64,000 nt of DNA from Oribacterium sp. oral taxon 078 str. F0262 (GCF_000160135.1 NZ_GG729938.1:47118-111117); one strand, 5' to 3'. Counted from the first letter of the stretch, positions 55,121 to 63,110 are shown. The notes: a model not told the origin generated them from the letters alone. Made by a program: numbers and translations.

Positions 55121-55153
55121 AACAGTAAATCACAAAGGTTTGCTGTTTTTTCT
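55121..55153 (+). terminator. Terminator at the right end of element 1 (repeat copy 2)
   Basis: CAGTAAATC (55123-55131), 5-nt loop, GGTTTGCTG, TTTTTT; same architecture as the hairpin at 50,250. The remaining 66 bp to the junction have no gene. Confidence 0.8.
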
Positions 55154-55215
55154 TATTTATTTTTTCAAAATAAAAGCGTCAATAAATCAAAAAAGGTACT
55201 TGACAAAACGCTCTC

Positions 55216-55219
55216 TGGG
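55216..55219. other. attR crossover of element 1 (TGGG)
   Basis: TGGG at 55,216-55,219 repeats the left junction. Sequence to the left (AAAACGCTCTC) is element, sequence to the right (GAACGGCAAAAGAC) is virD4. Confidence 0.75.
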
Positions 55220-55872
55220 GAACGGCAAAAGACATTGAACCATTTATAGATCCTGAATTTAAAAACAATGTGATATTGACACAGACAGAGCGGCTGATGA
55301 TGGGGAACAGGCCGAAGAATCCGGCGAATGCACGAAATAAAAATGTATTGATTATCGGTGGATCTGGTTCCGGAAAGACGCGATTTTGGCTTAAGCCGAA
55401 TCTGTTGCAGGGACACAGTTCTTATGTAATTACCGATCCCAAAGGGGATATCGTTATTGATTGCGGACACTTTCTCTTGAAAAAAGGATATGATGTTCGC
55501 ATTTTTAATACCATCAATTTCAGAAAATCAATGCATTACAATCCGTTCTCATATATCCACAGTGAAAAGGACATTCTGAAACTAACTACCACGCTGATTT
55601 CCAATACCAAAGGGGATGGAAAAGCCGGAGATGAGTTTTGGACGAAAGCAGAGACACTGCTTTATTGTGCTTTGATTGGATATATTCATTACGAAGCACC
55701 GCAGGATGAACAAAACTTTGCAACGTTGATCGAGTTTTTGAATGCAATGGAAGTTCGTGAAGATGATGAAAATTTCCAAAATCCAGTAGATCAGATGTTT
55801 GAAGCGCTGAAACAGAAAAAACCAAATCACTTTGCGGTAAGACAGTATGCAAAGTTTAAATTAACTGCCGGT
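55219..55872 (+). pseudogene. VirD4/TraG coupling protein, middle fragment
   Basis: In frame from GGA 55,219, the sequence reads GTAKDIEPFIDPEFKNN, then Walker A IIGGSGSGKTRFWLKPNL, SYVITDPKGDIV and further to HFAVRQYAKFKLTAG. Family members continue KTAKSILISCGARL; here the next codons (VITSKSS) are foreign. So a second insertion follows at about 55,873. The rest of virD4, including Walker B, must lie beyond the window. Confidence 0.85.
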
Positions 55873-55879
55873 GTAATAA

Positions 55880-55945
55880 CCTCTAAGAGTAGTTTTAACA
55901 CAAGAGACAACAAAGTCCGTGTTGAGGCTGTTTTTAGAGGTTTTT
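55880..55945 (+). terminator. Wobble-rich terminator at the left end of element 2
   Basis: A 22-nt arm (55880-55901) pairs along its full length with 55919-55940 if six G-U pairs are allowed, with a 17-nt loop and TTTTT after it. It would stop readthrough from virD4 into the recombinase gene. Confidence 0.6.
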
Positions 55946-55972
55946 ACATAATCGAGAAAGGAGGACGTTGCT

Positions 55973-57892
55973 ATGCAGAAAGGCAACATCACAGCGCTGT
56001 ACGAACGTCTGTCCCGGGACGACGAGCTTCAGGGCGAATCAAACAGTATCAGCAACCAGAAAAGAATGCTCATGGACTTTGCGAAGGCCAACGACCTGCC
56101 TTGTCCGGTGCATTTTACTGACGACGGGATTTCTGGCACCCGCTTCGACCGTCCGGGATTCATGGAAATGATGGATGAGGTTAATAAAGGAAATGTAGGA
56201 ATAATTTGCATCAAGGACATGAGCAGAATGGGCCGCGACTATCTGAAAGTCGGCCAGATCATGGAGATGCTCCGACAGAAAGGGGTACGTCTGATCGCTA
56301 TCAATGACGGTGTAGACACCTTCAAGGGCGACGATGACTTTACTCCCTTCCGGAACATCATGAACGAATGGTACGCAAGGGATACGTCCAAGAAGATCAA
56401 GTCCGTGTTCAGGGCCAAGGGCAACTCCGGCAAACACGTCGCAAGCACCTGCCCCTATGGATATCTTAAAGATGAAAACGATGGGAATCACTGGATCGTA
56501 GACGAGGAAGCTGCCGAAGTGGTCCGCAGGATCTTCAGACTGACTATCGAGGGATATGGGCCATACCAGATCACTCAGATCCTGAAGAATGATAAGGTCG
56601 AGATCCCCGCCGTCCATATGGCGAGGTTCGGTCAGGGCCTGAACAAGAGCAAGACCTTCAAGGATCCTTATAATTGGTCCTCTTCGACCGTTGTAAGCAT
56701 TCTCCGGAAGCCGGAATATCTGGGACATACGGTCAACTTCAAGACCGCGAAGCATTTCAAGGACAAGAAGAGCCATTATGTTTCTCAGGACAACTGGGTG
56801 ATCTTCGAGAATACGCAGGAGCCGATCATCGACCAGCTCACCTTTGATCTGGTCCAAAAGATCCGCAGTAATGTCCGGCGATATCCTGACGGCTGGGGTG
56901 AAGTCCATCTGCTGACAGGCCTGATGTACTGCGCTGACTGCGGCGCGAAGATGTACGTCCACAGGGTCAACAATGGTAAGCGCGAGGCCCAGTACACCTG
57001 CTCCGCTTATTCCAAGGTCCCGGTCGGAACGCTCTGCCCGACACAGCACAGGATCTCAGAGGAAAACGTGTTGATCCTTATAAAGGACCTGCTCAAGGCG
57101 ATAGCCGAGTATTCCAAGATCGATCGTGAAGCGTTTACCAGAACCGTCATCGAGGCACAGGACAAGAAATACTCTGCCGATATCGTGAAAATGAAGCAGA
57201 CCATCGATGCTGATAACCGCCGTTTGGATGAACTGGAAAAGCTGATCTGCCGCATCTATGAGGATAATATCCTTGGCAAGCTCCCTGATGAACGCTATAT
57301 GTTCCTGTCCACATCCTATGAGGCTGAGCGTAAGAAGTTGGTCGAGGAAGTCCGTATCTGTGAGCAGTCAGTTCAGGAGTACAACAAGAATGCCCACAAT
57401 GCTGAGCGGTTCATCACACTGATCGACAAGTACGCGAACTTTGAGGAGCTTACGAACCAGATGCTTCTGGAACTGATCGACAAGATCCTTGTCCATGAAC
57501 GCGATGTGAAGGGGTCCATCAACTGTTCACAGGAAATAGAGATCTACTTCAATTTCATTGGCAGATATCTCCCACCGGATTTCGTGAAAGAGCCGACGGC
57601 TGAAGAACTTGAAGCTATGGAGATCGAGCGCAAGAAGAAAGCGAAGGCCCATGCCGCCTATCTGCGCCGCAAGGAAAGCGGATGGCAGAAAGCCTATGAA
57701 GCAAGGATTAAAGCCGAGAAGAAGGCCAAGATCGAAGCCATGAAGGAAGAGATCCGGCAGGAAGATAAGGAGAACGGGATCTTCTATATGGTTGCCGATT
57801 GCCCTGAAGGAGAACCAACAGTTGTCCATGTCGGTGAGACTTATGATGGCCACAACTATTTGCTTCCGACTGGAACGTTGGGAAACAATTAA
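55973..57892 (+). CDS. Large serine recombinase of element 2
   Basis: 639 residues. Catalytic domain: ITALYERLSRDDELQGESNS with Ser in YERLS (about residue 13), then IICIKDMSRMGRDYLKVGQI. Recombinase domain: CPYGYLKDENDGNHWIVDEE. Zinc ribbon: CADCGAKMYVHR near residue 322, then CSAY and CPTQHR. Coiled coil near 400-470, DUF4368-like region, and an extra C-terminal segment (YMVADCPEGEPTVVHVGETY). Related to, but clearly different from, the recombinase of element 1. ATG 55973 follows GAAAGGAGGACGTTGCT. Confidence 0.93.
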   Translation: MQKGNITALYERLSRDDELQGESNSISNQKRMLMDFAKANDLPCPVHFTDDGISGTRFDRPGFMEMMDEVNKGNVGIICIKDMSRMGRDYLKVGQIMEMLRQKGVRLIAINDGVDTFKGDDDFTPFRNIMNEWYARDTSKKIKSVFRAKGNSGKHVASTCPYGYLKDENDGNHWIVDEEAAEVVRRIFRLTIEGYGPYQITQILKNDKVEIPAVHMARFGQGLNKSKTFKDPYNWSSSTVVSILRKPEYLGHTVNFKTAKHFKDKKSHYVSQDNWVIFENTQEPIIDQLTFDLVQKIRSNVRRYPDGWGEVHLLTGLMYCADCGAKMYVHRVNNGKREAQYTCSAYSKVPVGTLCPTQHRISEENVLILIKDLLKAIAEYSKIDREAFTRTVIEAQDKKYSADIVKMKQTIDADNRRLDELEKLICRIYEDNILGKLPDERYMFLSTSYEAERKKLVEEVRICEQSVQEYNKNAHNAERFITLIDKYANFEELTNQMLLELIDKILVHERDVKGSINCSQEIEIYFNFIGRYLPPDFVKEPTAEELEAMEIERKKKAKAHAAYLRRKESGWQKAYEARIKAEKKAKIEAMKEEIRQEDKENGIFYMVADCPEGEPTVVHVGETYDGHNYLLPTGTLGNN

Positions 57893-57915
57893 AAATTGAT
57901 ATGTTACTGATTCGC

Positions 57916-57944
57916 TTGCGAAAACCTCCCATGTGTGGTATGAT
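57916..57944 (+). promoter_or_regulatory. Promoter of the restriction cassette
   Basis: TTGCGA (57916-57921), 17 bp, TATGAT (57939-57944), 68 bp before the controller gene. Confidence 0.7.
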
Positions 57945-57952
57945 GGTCAAGA

Positions 57953-57981
57953 AATTCAGCAAAAGCTGAATTAAATTCAGC
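57953..57981 (+). promoter_or_regulatory. Operator-like triple repeat before controller gene
   Basis: AATTCAGC (57953-57960), four A's, GCTGAATT (57965-57972), one A, AATTCAGC (57974-57981): an inverted pair plus a third direct half-site just downstream of the -10. This resembles C-protein boxes that time restriction endonuclease expression; it may instead be read as a leader hairpin. Confidence 0.6.
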
Positions 57982-58011
57982 AAACAGAGAGTTCTATTAT
58001 GAGAGGTCTGT

Positions 58012-58218
58012 ATGTCTGTCAGTTATAAAAAGCTTTGGAAGATGCTTATAGACAAAGATATGAAAAAGAAGGATTTGTGTGTTGCTGCGGGCATCAGTCA
58101 TGCTTCTATGGCAAAGCTGGGAAAGAACGAAAACGTCACTACAGATATTTTAGTCAAGATTTGTGAAGCACTGCGTTGTGATATAAGCGACATTATGGAA
58201 ATCACAGAAAACAAGTGA
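58012..58218 (+). CDS. XRE/Cro-type HTH controller protein
   Basis: 68 residues, a single HTH domain: KLWKMLIDKDMKKKDLCVAA, ISHASMAKLGKNENVTTDIL, then VKICEALRCDISDIMEI. Size, position directly before the endonuclease and the repeat operator suggest a C protein. The sequence belongs to the YozG-like HTH group, also found in unrelated contexts, so the control role is inferred. Confidence 0.78.
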   Translation: MSVSYKKLWKMLIDKDMKKKDLCVAAGISHASMAKLGKNENVTTDILVKICEALRCDISDIMEITENK

Positions 58219-58241
58219 AACAAGCTCATCGGAGGTCGAAA

Positions 58242-58967
58242 ATGAGATTACCAAATGATTTTGAAGAAAGAATCGGAAGTGCTATCCAGTTTTTCTGGGC
58301 TACTCGTACAGGTCAAATATCTCGACAGAATGCATCTGGAGTTCATGATCAAGGAAATCGAGGTGCTGTGACAGGAGGGAAACAGCTGGATGGATTTGTT
58401 GATCTTATCCGAGATATCCTTCTAATAAACGGAGTTCCGAGAGAATGCATTTTTACAAGTTCAGATGTGGAGCTTCCCGGGTATTATAGGCCTAATAAGA
58501 AATGGGATTTGCTTGTCGTTGATAATAATGAACTTGTAATTGCCATTGAGTTTAAAAGTCAAGTTGGGCCTTCCTTTGGAAACAATTTCAATAACCGAAC
58601 AGAGGAAGCTATGGGAGGCGCTCTTGATATTTGGACCGCCTACAGAGAAGGAGTTTTTGGAGTTCAAAAAGCTCCGTGGTTGGGTTATTTCTTGGTTCTT
58701 GAAGATTGCGCAAGGTCTAATGAACCGGTGAGGGTGAGATCGCCACATTTTCCTGTTTTGCAAGAATTTGTGGATGCTTCATATAAAGAGCGTTATGAAA
58801 TCTTCTGTAGTAAGCTGTTATTAGAACGACAGTATAGTGGCGCATGCTTTACCACGACAGGAGTTCAGGAAGGGCGGATTTTTTATAGCTTTCCACGGGA
58901 AGAATTATCATGTATGGAATTCATTCGTTCGATGATTGGGGCAGTTGTGTCACATTTTGGCAATTAA
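58242..58967 (+). CDS. PaeR7I/XhoI-like type II restriction endonuclease
   Basis: 241 residues. The segment NRGAVTGGKQLDGFVDLIRD near residue 35 and FKSQVGPSFGNNFNNRTEEA near residue 105 are the most conserved stretches of PaeR7I/XhoI endonucleases, which cut CTCGAG. The PD-(D/E)xK catalytic set fits KWDLLVVDNNELVIAIEFKS (Asp, then Glu-x-Lys). ATG 58242 has CGGAGGTCGAAA upstream; an earlier GTG overlaps the controller stop. Length agrees with the family. The recognition site is inferred from the family. Confidence 0.88.
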   Translation: MRLPNDFEERIGSAIQFFWATRTGQISRQNASGVHDQGNRGAVTGGKQLDGFVDLIRDILLINGVPRECIFTSSDVELPGYYRPNKKWDLLVVDNNELVIAIEFKSQVGPSFGNNFNNRTEEAMGGALDIWTAYREGVFGVQKAPWLGYFLVLEDCARSNEPVRVRSPHFPVLQEFVDASYKERYEIFCSKLLLERQYSGACFTTTGVQEGRIFYSFPREELSCMEFIRSMIGAVVSHFGN

Positions 58968-58980
58968 GGGAGGAACTCGA

Positions 58981-59859
58981 ATGACGCAGAATGTATTATT
59001 TCATGCGGATTCGCGAGACCTTAGTTTTATTAAAGATGGGAGCGTTCATCTAATTCTTACTTCGCCACCATACTTTAATTTAAAAGAGTATCGCAGAGGA
59101 GATAATCAGCTGGGGATAATCAATGATTACCAGCAGTTTGTCGATGAGTTAGAAAAGGTTTGGAAGGAATGTTATCGCGTTCTTGTTCCTGGAGGAAGAA
59201 TCGTTTGTGTCGTAGGTGATGTATGTCTCTCAAGAAGAAAGTATGGAAGGCATGTAGTAATGCCTCTGCACTCAGACATAGCAGTCTCATGCCGTAGAAT
59301 TGGTTTCGATAATTTGAATCCCATCTTATGGCATAAGATTTCAAATGCGGCATTCGAAGCGAATACTAACAGTTCTATACTAGGAAAGCCATATGAACCA
59401 AATGCGATTATAAAGAATGACATGGAATATATCCTTATGGAAAGAAAGCCTGGAGGATATAGAAAGCCAACAGAACAACAAAGGGAAAAAAGTAAAATAG
59501 ATAAAGAGGATTTCCAAAGCTGGTTCACTCAAATATGGGAGATGCCGGGAGCTTCTACAAGAAATGGTCATCCTGCTCCATTTCCGCTTGAACTTGCAAC
59601 AAGGCTTGTAAAGATGTTCTCTTTTGTCGATGATGTTGTCTTAGACCCTTTCTGTGGGAGTGGCACAACGATGCTAGCAGCAATCAATGAAGGTCGATCT
59701 GCTGTTGGCGTAGAAGCTGAGGAGTATTATTGTAGGTATACTCTGGATAGGATTGAGAAGGAAAAGACATTGTTTCACATTTACGACGTTCATTATTACG
59801 ACATTAGCAAGGAACCGGATAGTTACGAATCAAGAAAAAAGGACGTCGTTAATTCTTGA
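58981..59859 (+). CDS. Beta-class DNA methyltransferase of the R-M cassette
   Basis: 292 residues. Catalytic motif IV, LTSPPYFNLKEY, lies near residue 28 and the SAM motif I, VVLDPFCGSGTTMLAA, near 220: the IV-before-I order defines the beta class. A TSPPY motif occurs in N4-cytosine and some N6-adenine enzymes. The known PaeR7I/XhoI partners, as I recall, are gamma-type adenine methylases, so this pairing is unusual. GGGAGGAACTCGA precedes ATG 58981, 13 bp after the endonuclease stop; order is C-R-M in one operon. Confidence 0.88.
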   Translation: MTQNVLFHADSRDLSFIKDGSVHLILTSPPYFNLKEYRRGDNQLGIINDYQQFVDELEKVWKECYRVLVPGGRIVCVVGDVCLSRRKYGRHVVMPLHSDIAVSCRRIGFDNLNPILWHKISNAAFEANTNSSILGKPYEPNAIIKNDMEYILMERKPGGYRKPTEQQREKSKIDKEDFQSWFTQIWEMPGASTRNGHPAPFPLELATRLVKMFSFVDDVVLDPFCGSGTTMLAAINEGRSAVGVEAEEYYCRYTLDRIEKEKTLFHIYDVHYYDISKEPDSYESRKKDVVNS

Positions 59860-59893
59860 ACTAAATATTTTTGCCATAGATTCTTAAACTTAG

Positions 59894-59928
59894 GCTCTCA
59901 ACCGTGAAAAGTTGAGGGCTTTTGTTTT
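59894..59928 (+). terminator. Terminator after the restriction cassette
   Basis: GCTCTCAAC/GTTGAGGGC stem with an 8-nt loop, followed by TTTTGTTTT. Confidence 0.82.
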
Positions 59929-59938
59929 ATCTATTGAA

Positions 59939-60351
59939 CAGGATCAGTCGCATGGCGATCCTGTGAAAACCGAATATGACCAAGACCAAGGCCCCGACCT
60001 GGTCGGTCAGATGAGGAAGCCGTTGAGCTTCGCTCCTACCGTTCATTTGCGGATGGCAGCGAAACACTCAGCGGCTATTTTTTGTGGGACCGTCCAGTGA
60101 ACGGTTCCGCAAAAAACCGGAAGGACTGAAACGAGCCGCCGGGCAAACGGCGAGATTCAGCACTGCCGGAGCAAGGGGGCAAGGGGAACGCGGTTCCCTT
60201 TGGCAGAGTTAAGAGGCGGCAGTCTCTTATCTGGGTGCTGGGGCGAAGCGTCCGGCGCGGGTCGAGGGCAAGGCCCCGCCCAGTTAAGTGTTGGGAACCG
60301 ACACTTAATACTGGGTATTACCTGCCGACACGTGATCCGTTTTCCGGGGTT
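59939..60351 (+). other. Candidate oriT region of element 2
   Basis: No credible gene. The stretch is packed with inverted repeats: CAGGATC/GATCCTG (59939-59963), GGGGAAC-type stem GGGAAC-GC-GGTTCCC near 60,186-60,201, and CCCAGT.TAAGTGT with ACACTTA..ACTGGG (60279-60315). Composition is more GC-rich than the R-M genes. Position upstream of a MobV relaxase (apart from the IS) and structure fit an origin of transfer. Confidence 0.5.
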
Positions 60352-60399
60352 TGATATTGTCAATAATGGTTGACAGATTTTCCTCAAGGATTTGCAACC

Positions 60400-61287
60400 C
60401 TAAGCTGCTTCCTGTAAAGATGAATAGTATTGTTGTCTCTTGACCATGGGTGGAAGGCCATCATTTGCGGAACAATTTGCGGAACAGATTCGACGGTTAT
60501 TCCAGTAGCTCATGTAGTAACGCCAGATGAGCTCTTTTAGCTCAGTTACAGTCATCTTCTCGGTGTCATAGCGATCATATAAGAGTTCAGATTTCATTCT
60601 CGCCCACATGCTCTCACAACGAGCATTATCATGGCAACGGCCACCATCACTGTTCATGCTCTGTGTTATATGGCAGTCCTGTACGGCTCTACGGTAGCAA
60701 TCACTGGTGTACTGTACTCCGCGATCACTATGGCAGATCGCACCTTCGATCCCCGGGTAAGCCTTATGAGCATTCCTCAGGGTTCGGGCACACAGCGGAG
60801 CCTTCATGTTGGTAGCCATTGCCAGTCCTAAGACAGCCAGATCGAAGCAGTCAAACATAGCAGAAACATAGAGTTTCCCATCACTCGCCTTGATTTCGGT
60901 TATGTCCGTAACACATTTTGTCAGTGGCTCTGTTGACCTGAAATCCCGCTTGAGCAGATCATCCGATTTACGAGCAGCCTTGTCGGCTTTCGTTATTCCA
61001 TTTGGCTTACGCTTTGGACGATGACTGATGCCGATTTCTTCCATTACTCGATAGACGGTCCGCTCACTCGGGATATCGACATCCTTCGGCTTCTTCTGCA
61101 GAAGAGCATCACGCATCCTGGAACGACCATAGGTATCATTACATTCATCTTCCTTTAGGATATCCCGCATAGCATCGGCCAGCTTCTGATATTTCCAAGG
61201 CCGATCCTTACGTTGCAGGTATTTATAGAATGCCTGGCGGCTCACATGAAGCATCCGACAGTAGAATGTAAGTTTCCCTTTCATCAT
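60400..61287 (-). CDS. IS3-family transposase OrfB
   Basis: 295 residues as an independent start. It has the IS3 HTH_21-like region (YGRSRMRDALLQKK, TVYRVMEEIGISHRPKR) and the DDE integrase core: VTDITEIKASDGKLYVSAM (first Asp), ICHSDRGVQYTSDCY (second Asp) and DNARCESMWARMKSELLYDR (Glu). The frame is open upstream (NERLKYIAVKIEGG) and overlaps the end of orfA in the -1 frame, so a fused OrfAB is probably made by frameshifting. Confidence 0.92.
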   Translation of the reverse strand: MMKGKLTFYCRMLHVSRQAFYKYLQRKDRPWKYQKLADAMRDILKEDECNDTYGRSRMRDALLQKKPKDVDIPSERTVYRVMEEIGISHRPKRKPNGITKADKAARKSDDLLKRDFRSTEPLTKCVTDITEIKASDGKLYVSAMFDCFDLAVLGLAMATNMKAPLCARTLRNAHKAYPGIEGAICHSDRGVQYTSDCYRRAVQDCHITQSMNSDGGRCHDNARCESMWARMKSELLYDRYDTEKMTVTELKELIWRYYMSYWNNRRICSANCSANDGLPPMVKRQQYYSSLQEAA

Positions 61288-61316
61288 GCCGCCTTCTATC
61301 TTAACAGCGATATATT

Positions 61317-61655
61317 TCAGCCTTTCATTTTTGCTGACTTCAGACGGCTTGCGGCGAAAAAAGCGCCGGCTTCCTCCAGGAACTCGTTTTCTTCTTTAAG
61401 ACGACGAATTTCCTTATCCTGATCTTTGACCTGCTTCCGTAAGGTGATCAGCTCCTCATTCAGGGTCATAGCACTTTTGGGGGTCTGGGATCCCGCTCCA
61501 AGATCCAGATTTCCGAGCCTATTAGCGCGTATCCATGTATAGAGCGTGTTTTTGGGGATGCCGAGTTCACGTGCAGCTTTTGCCTGGCCAATCTCTTTTG
61601 CCAGCTTAACTGCCTGGATTTTGTACTCCTGATCGTACTGTCTGTTAGTTGCCAC
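61317..61655 (-). CDS. IS3-family transposase OrfA
   Basis: 112 residues from GTG at 61,655 on the minus strand, behind AAGGAGGCGT. HTH region: YDQEYKIQAVKLAKEIGQAK and ARELGIPKNTLYTWIRANR. It ends with a leucine-zipper-like coil (LNEELITLRKQVKDQDKEIR). A run of five A's (61328-61332 on the plus strand as T's) just before its stop is the likely -1 slip site into orfB. Confidence 0.88.
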   Translation of the reverse strand: MATNRQYDQEYKIQAVKLAKEIGQAKAARELGIPKNTLYTWIRANRLGNLDLGAGSQTPKSAMTLNEELITLRKQVKDQDKEIRRLKEENEFLEEAGAFFAASRLKSAKMKG

Positions 61656-61787
61656 CGTAAACGCCTCCTTATTTTCTTGATTATAATGAAATCCTTGAGA
61701 ATAAGATGTCAACTTTATTTATACAGCATCAGTTTTATGAGGCAGGGGTAAAGCATGATTTTCAAAAACGAGGAGGAATAGTAATCG

Positions 61788-63038
61788 ATGAAAATGACAA
61801 GACACAATGGCAGGTCCGGCAAGCATGGGACTTACAATCCGAAGCACAATGACCGCCGCTTCGACATCGGGAACAGTGACCACATCGATCAGGAAAGGGC
61901 AAAGCAGAATGTGTACTGGGACTGTTATCAGGGATTTCACTTTCCCACCGATCAGGAACAGGAAGACAAGATCGTTTATTCCTTCGAGCAGATCGAGCGT
62001 GCTTATTATCATGAGCATTACGGCGAGTACTGCAACGGTCAGCATGAGCGAAACAGGCAGAGCGGACATTCGAGCAGAGACAGATCGCCGGACGATCTCT
62101 GGAAGGATAAAAAGACCTGCCCGGAAGAATCCGTGATCCAGATCGGCACGATGGAGCATTCCGTCCCGCCGGAGGTTTTGGCAGAGATCGCGGCAGAGTT
62201 CTTTGAGGAATTCAAGAAACGGTTCGGAGATCACATCCACATCTTGGACTGGTCACTGCATCTGGACGAAGCGACACCGCACATCCATGAGCGGCACGTC
62301 TTCGATTGTGAAAACCGTTATGGCGAGATCGCGCCTCAACAGGAAAAAGCACTCGAAGCTCTGGGGTTCGACCTTCCGAATCCTGATCAGAAACCCGGCA
62401 AGCTGAACAACAGAAAAATGACTTTCGATGCTGCCTGCCGTGCCATGCTTTTCGATATCTGCGAGAAGCACGGACTTCATCTGGATCATGAGCCGGAATA
62501 TGGTGGTCGGAAGTATTTGGAGAAGCAGGACTACATCCTGATGAAGCAAAAGGAAAAGATCGCGGTTCAGGACCAGACGATTTCCGCAAAGGAAGCCGAA
62601 CTTAAATCTATCACGGTCCGCATCAAGGACACTGAAGCTTTTGTTGAAGAAGTTTCCGAGGTGGCCTATGAGAAAGCGGTTGAAGTGGTGACTGAGAAGG
62701 TGGTCGAGGAAACCCATAACGCTGATTTCGATCTGGTCATGCATCATGGGAAAAAGGTGGTCAGTGATCCGGCACTCTCCCCGGAAAAGAAAAAGTTCGC
62801 CAACCAGATCTTCGGAAATCTTTTGCAGACATTCTCCGGCATGACACAGGCGATCAGCGCGAAGCTGAAGCAGATCTTCCGGGAACCGGAAAGCAAGAAC
62901 GAAGCTAAGGAGCCGATCCGGAGATCCATCCGGGAGCTGCTTGCAAGAAACCGCGCCGTGGCCGATGCCGCCAATGCCGCAAGAAGGACCGAACAGAATC
63001 CGGCCCGGAAGAAGAAACAACAGAATATCGAGCGTTGA
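61788..63038 (+). CDS. MobV-type relaxase
   Basis: 416 residues. N-terminal motif I RHNGRSGKHGTYNPKHNDRR with NSDHIDQERAKQN is the MobV (Mob/Pre) signature; motif III HLDEATPHIHERHVF near residue 158 provides the metal-binding histidines. The C-terminal third is a charged coil followed by a basic tail (ARKKKQQNIER). It would nick the upstream oriT. GAGGAGGAATAG precedes ATG 61788; the next ATG is two codons on. The IS3 upstream may have removed its promoter. Confidence 0.87.
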   Translation: MKMTRHNGRSGKHGTYNPKHNDRRFDIGNSDHIDQERAKQNVYWDCYQGFHFPTDQEQEDKIVYSFEQIERAYYHEHYGEYCNGQHERNRQSGHSSRDRSPDDLWKDKKTCPEESVIQIGTMEHSVPPEVLAEIAAEFFEEFKKRFGDHIHILDWSLHLDEATPHIHERHVFDCENRYGEIAPQQEKALEALGFDLPNPDQKPGKLNNRKMTFDAACRAMLFDICEKHGLHLDHEPEYGGRKYLEKQDYILMKQKEKIAVQDQTISAKEAELKSITVRIKDTEAFVEEVSEVAYEKAVEVVTEKVVEETHNADFDLVMHHGKKVVSDPALSPEKKKFANQIFGNLLQTFSGMTQAISAKLKQIFREPESKNEAKEPIRRSIRELLARNRAVADAANAARRTEQNPARKKKQQNIER

Positions 63039-63110
63039 GAAGTGTCTGTTTTTGATCAGGTTTACCGATGAAGACAGGCGCTTTTTCATGCCCGGCAAAG
63101 AAAGAAGGTG

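Larger units (their letters stand above)
48063..55219. mobile_element. 7.16-kb TnpX/Tn4451-like mobilizable element
   Basis: Inserted in virD4. It encodes a large serine recombinase next to its left end, TnpW and DUF3847 accessory proteins, an oriT-like hairpin region, a MobA/MobL relaxase and cargo. Removing 48,063-55,219 restores the virD4 reading frame as ...SARWGTAKD.... Base composition is clearly more AT-rich than the chromosome, and than the host ICE in its core. Confidence 0.88.
60352..61731 (-). mobile_element. IS3-family insertion sequence, complete (1,380 bp)
   Basis: Imperfect terminal inverted repeats start TGAT..TGT and include TTGACA followed by CTCAAGGATTT on both ends (60352 onward, and the complement ending at 61731). 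A 3-bp direct repeat GTT flanks it (60349-60351 and 61732-61734). It contains orfA and orfB on the minus strand. It separates the oriT-like region from the relaxase gene. Confidence 0.85.

Noticed and set aside
59912..60100. 62-codon frame after the methylase gene
   Set aside because: It begins inside a terminator and runs through inverted repeats of the oriT-like region.
60279..60351. CRISPR or phage attachment repeat near the oriT-like region
   Set aside because: Only one inverted pair is present with no spacer-repeat periodicity. No CRISPR array or cas gene was seen anywhere in the window.
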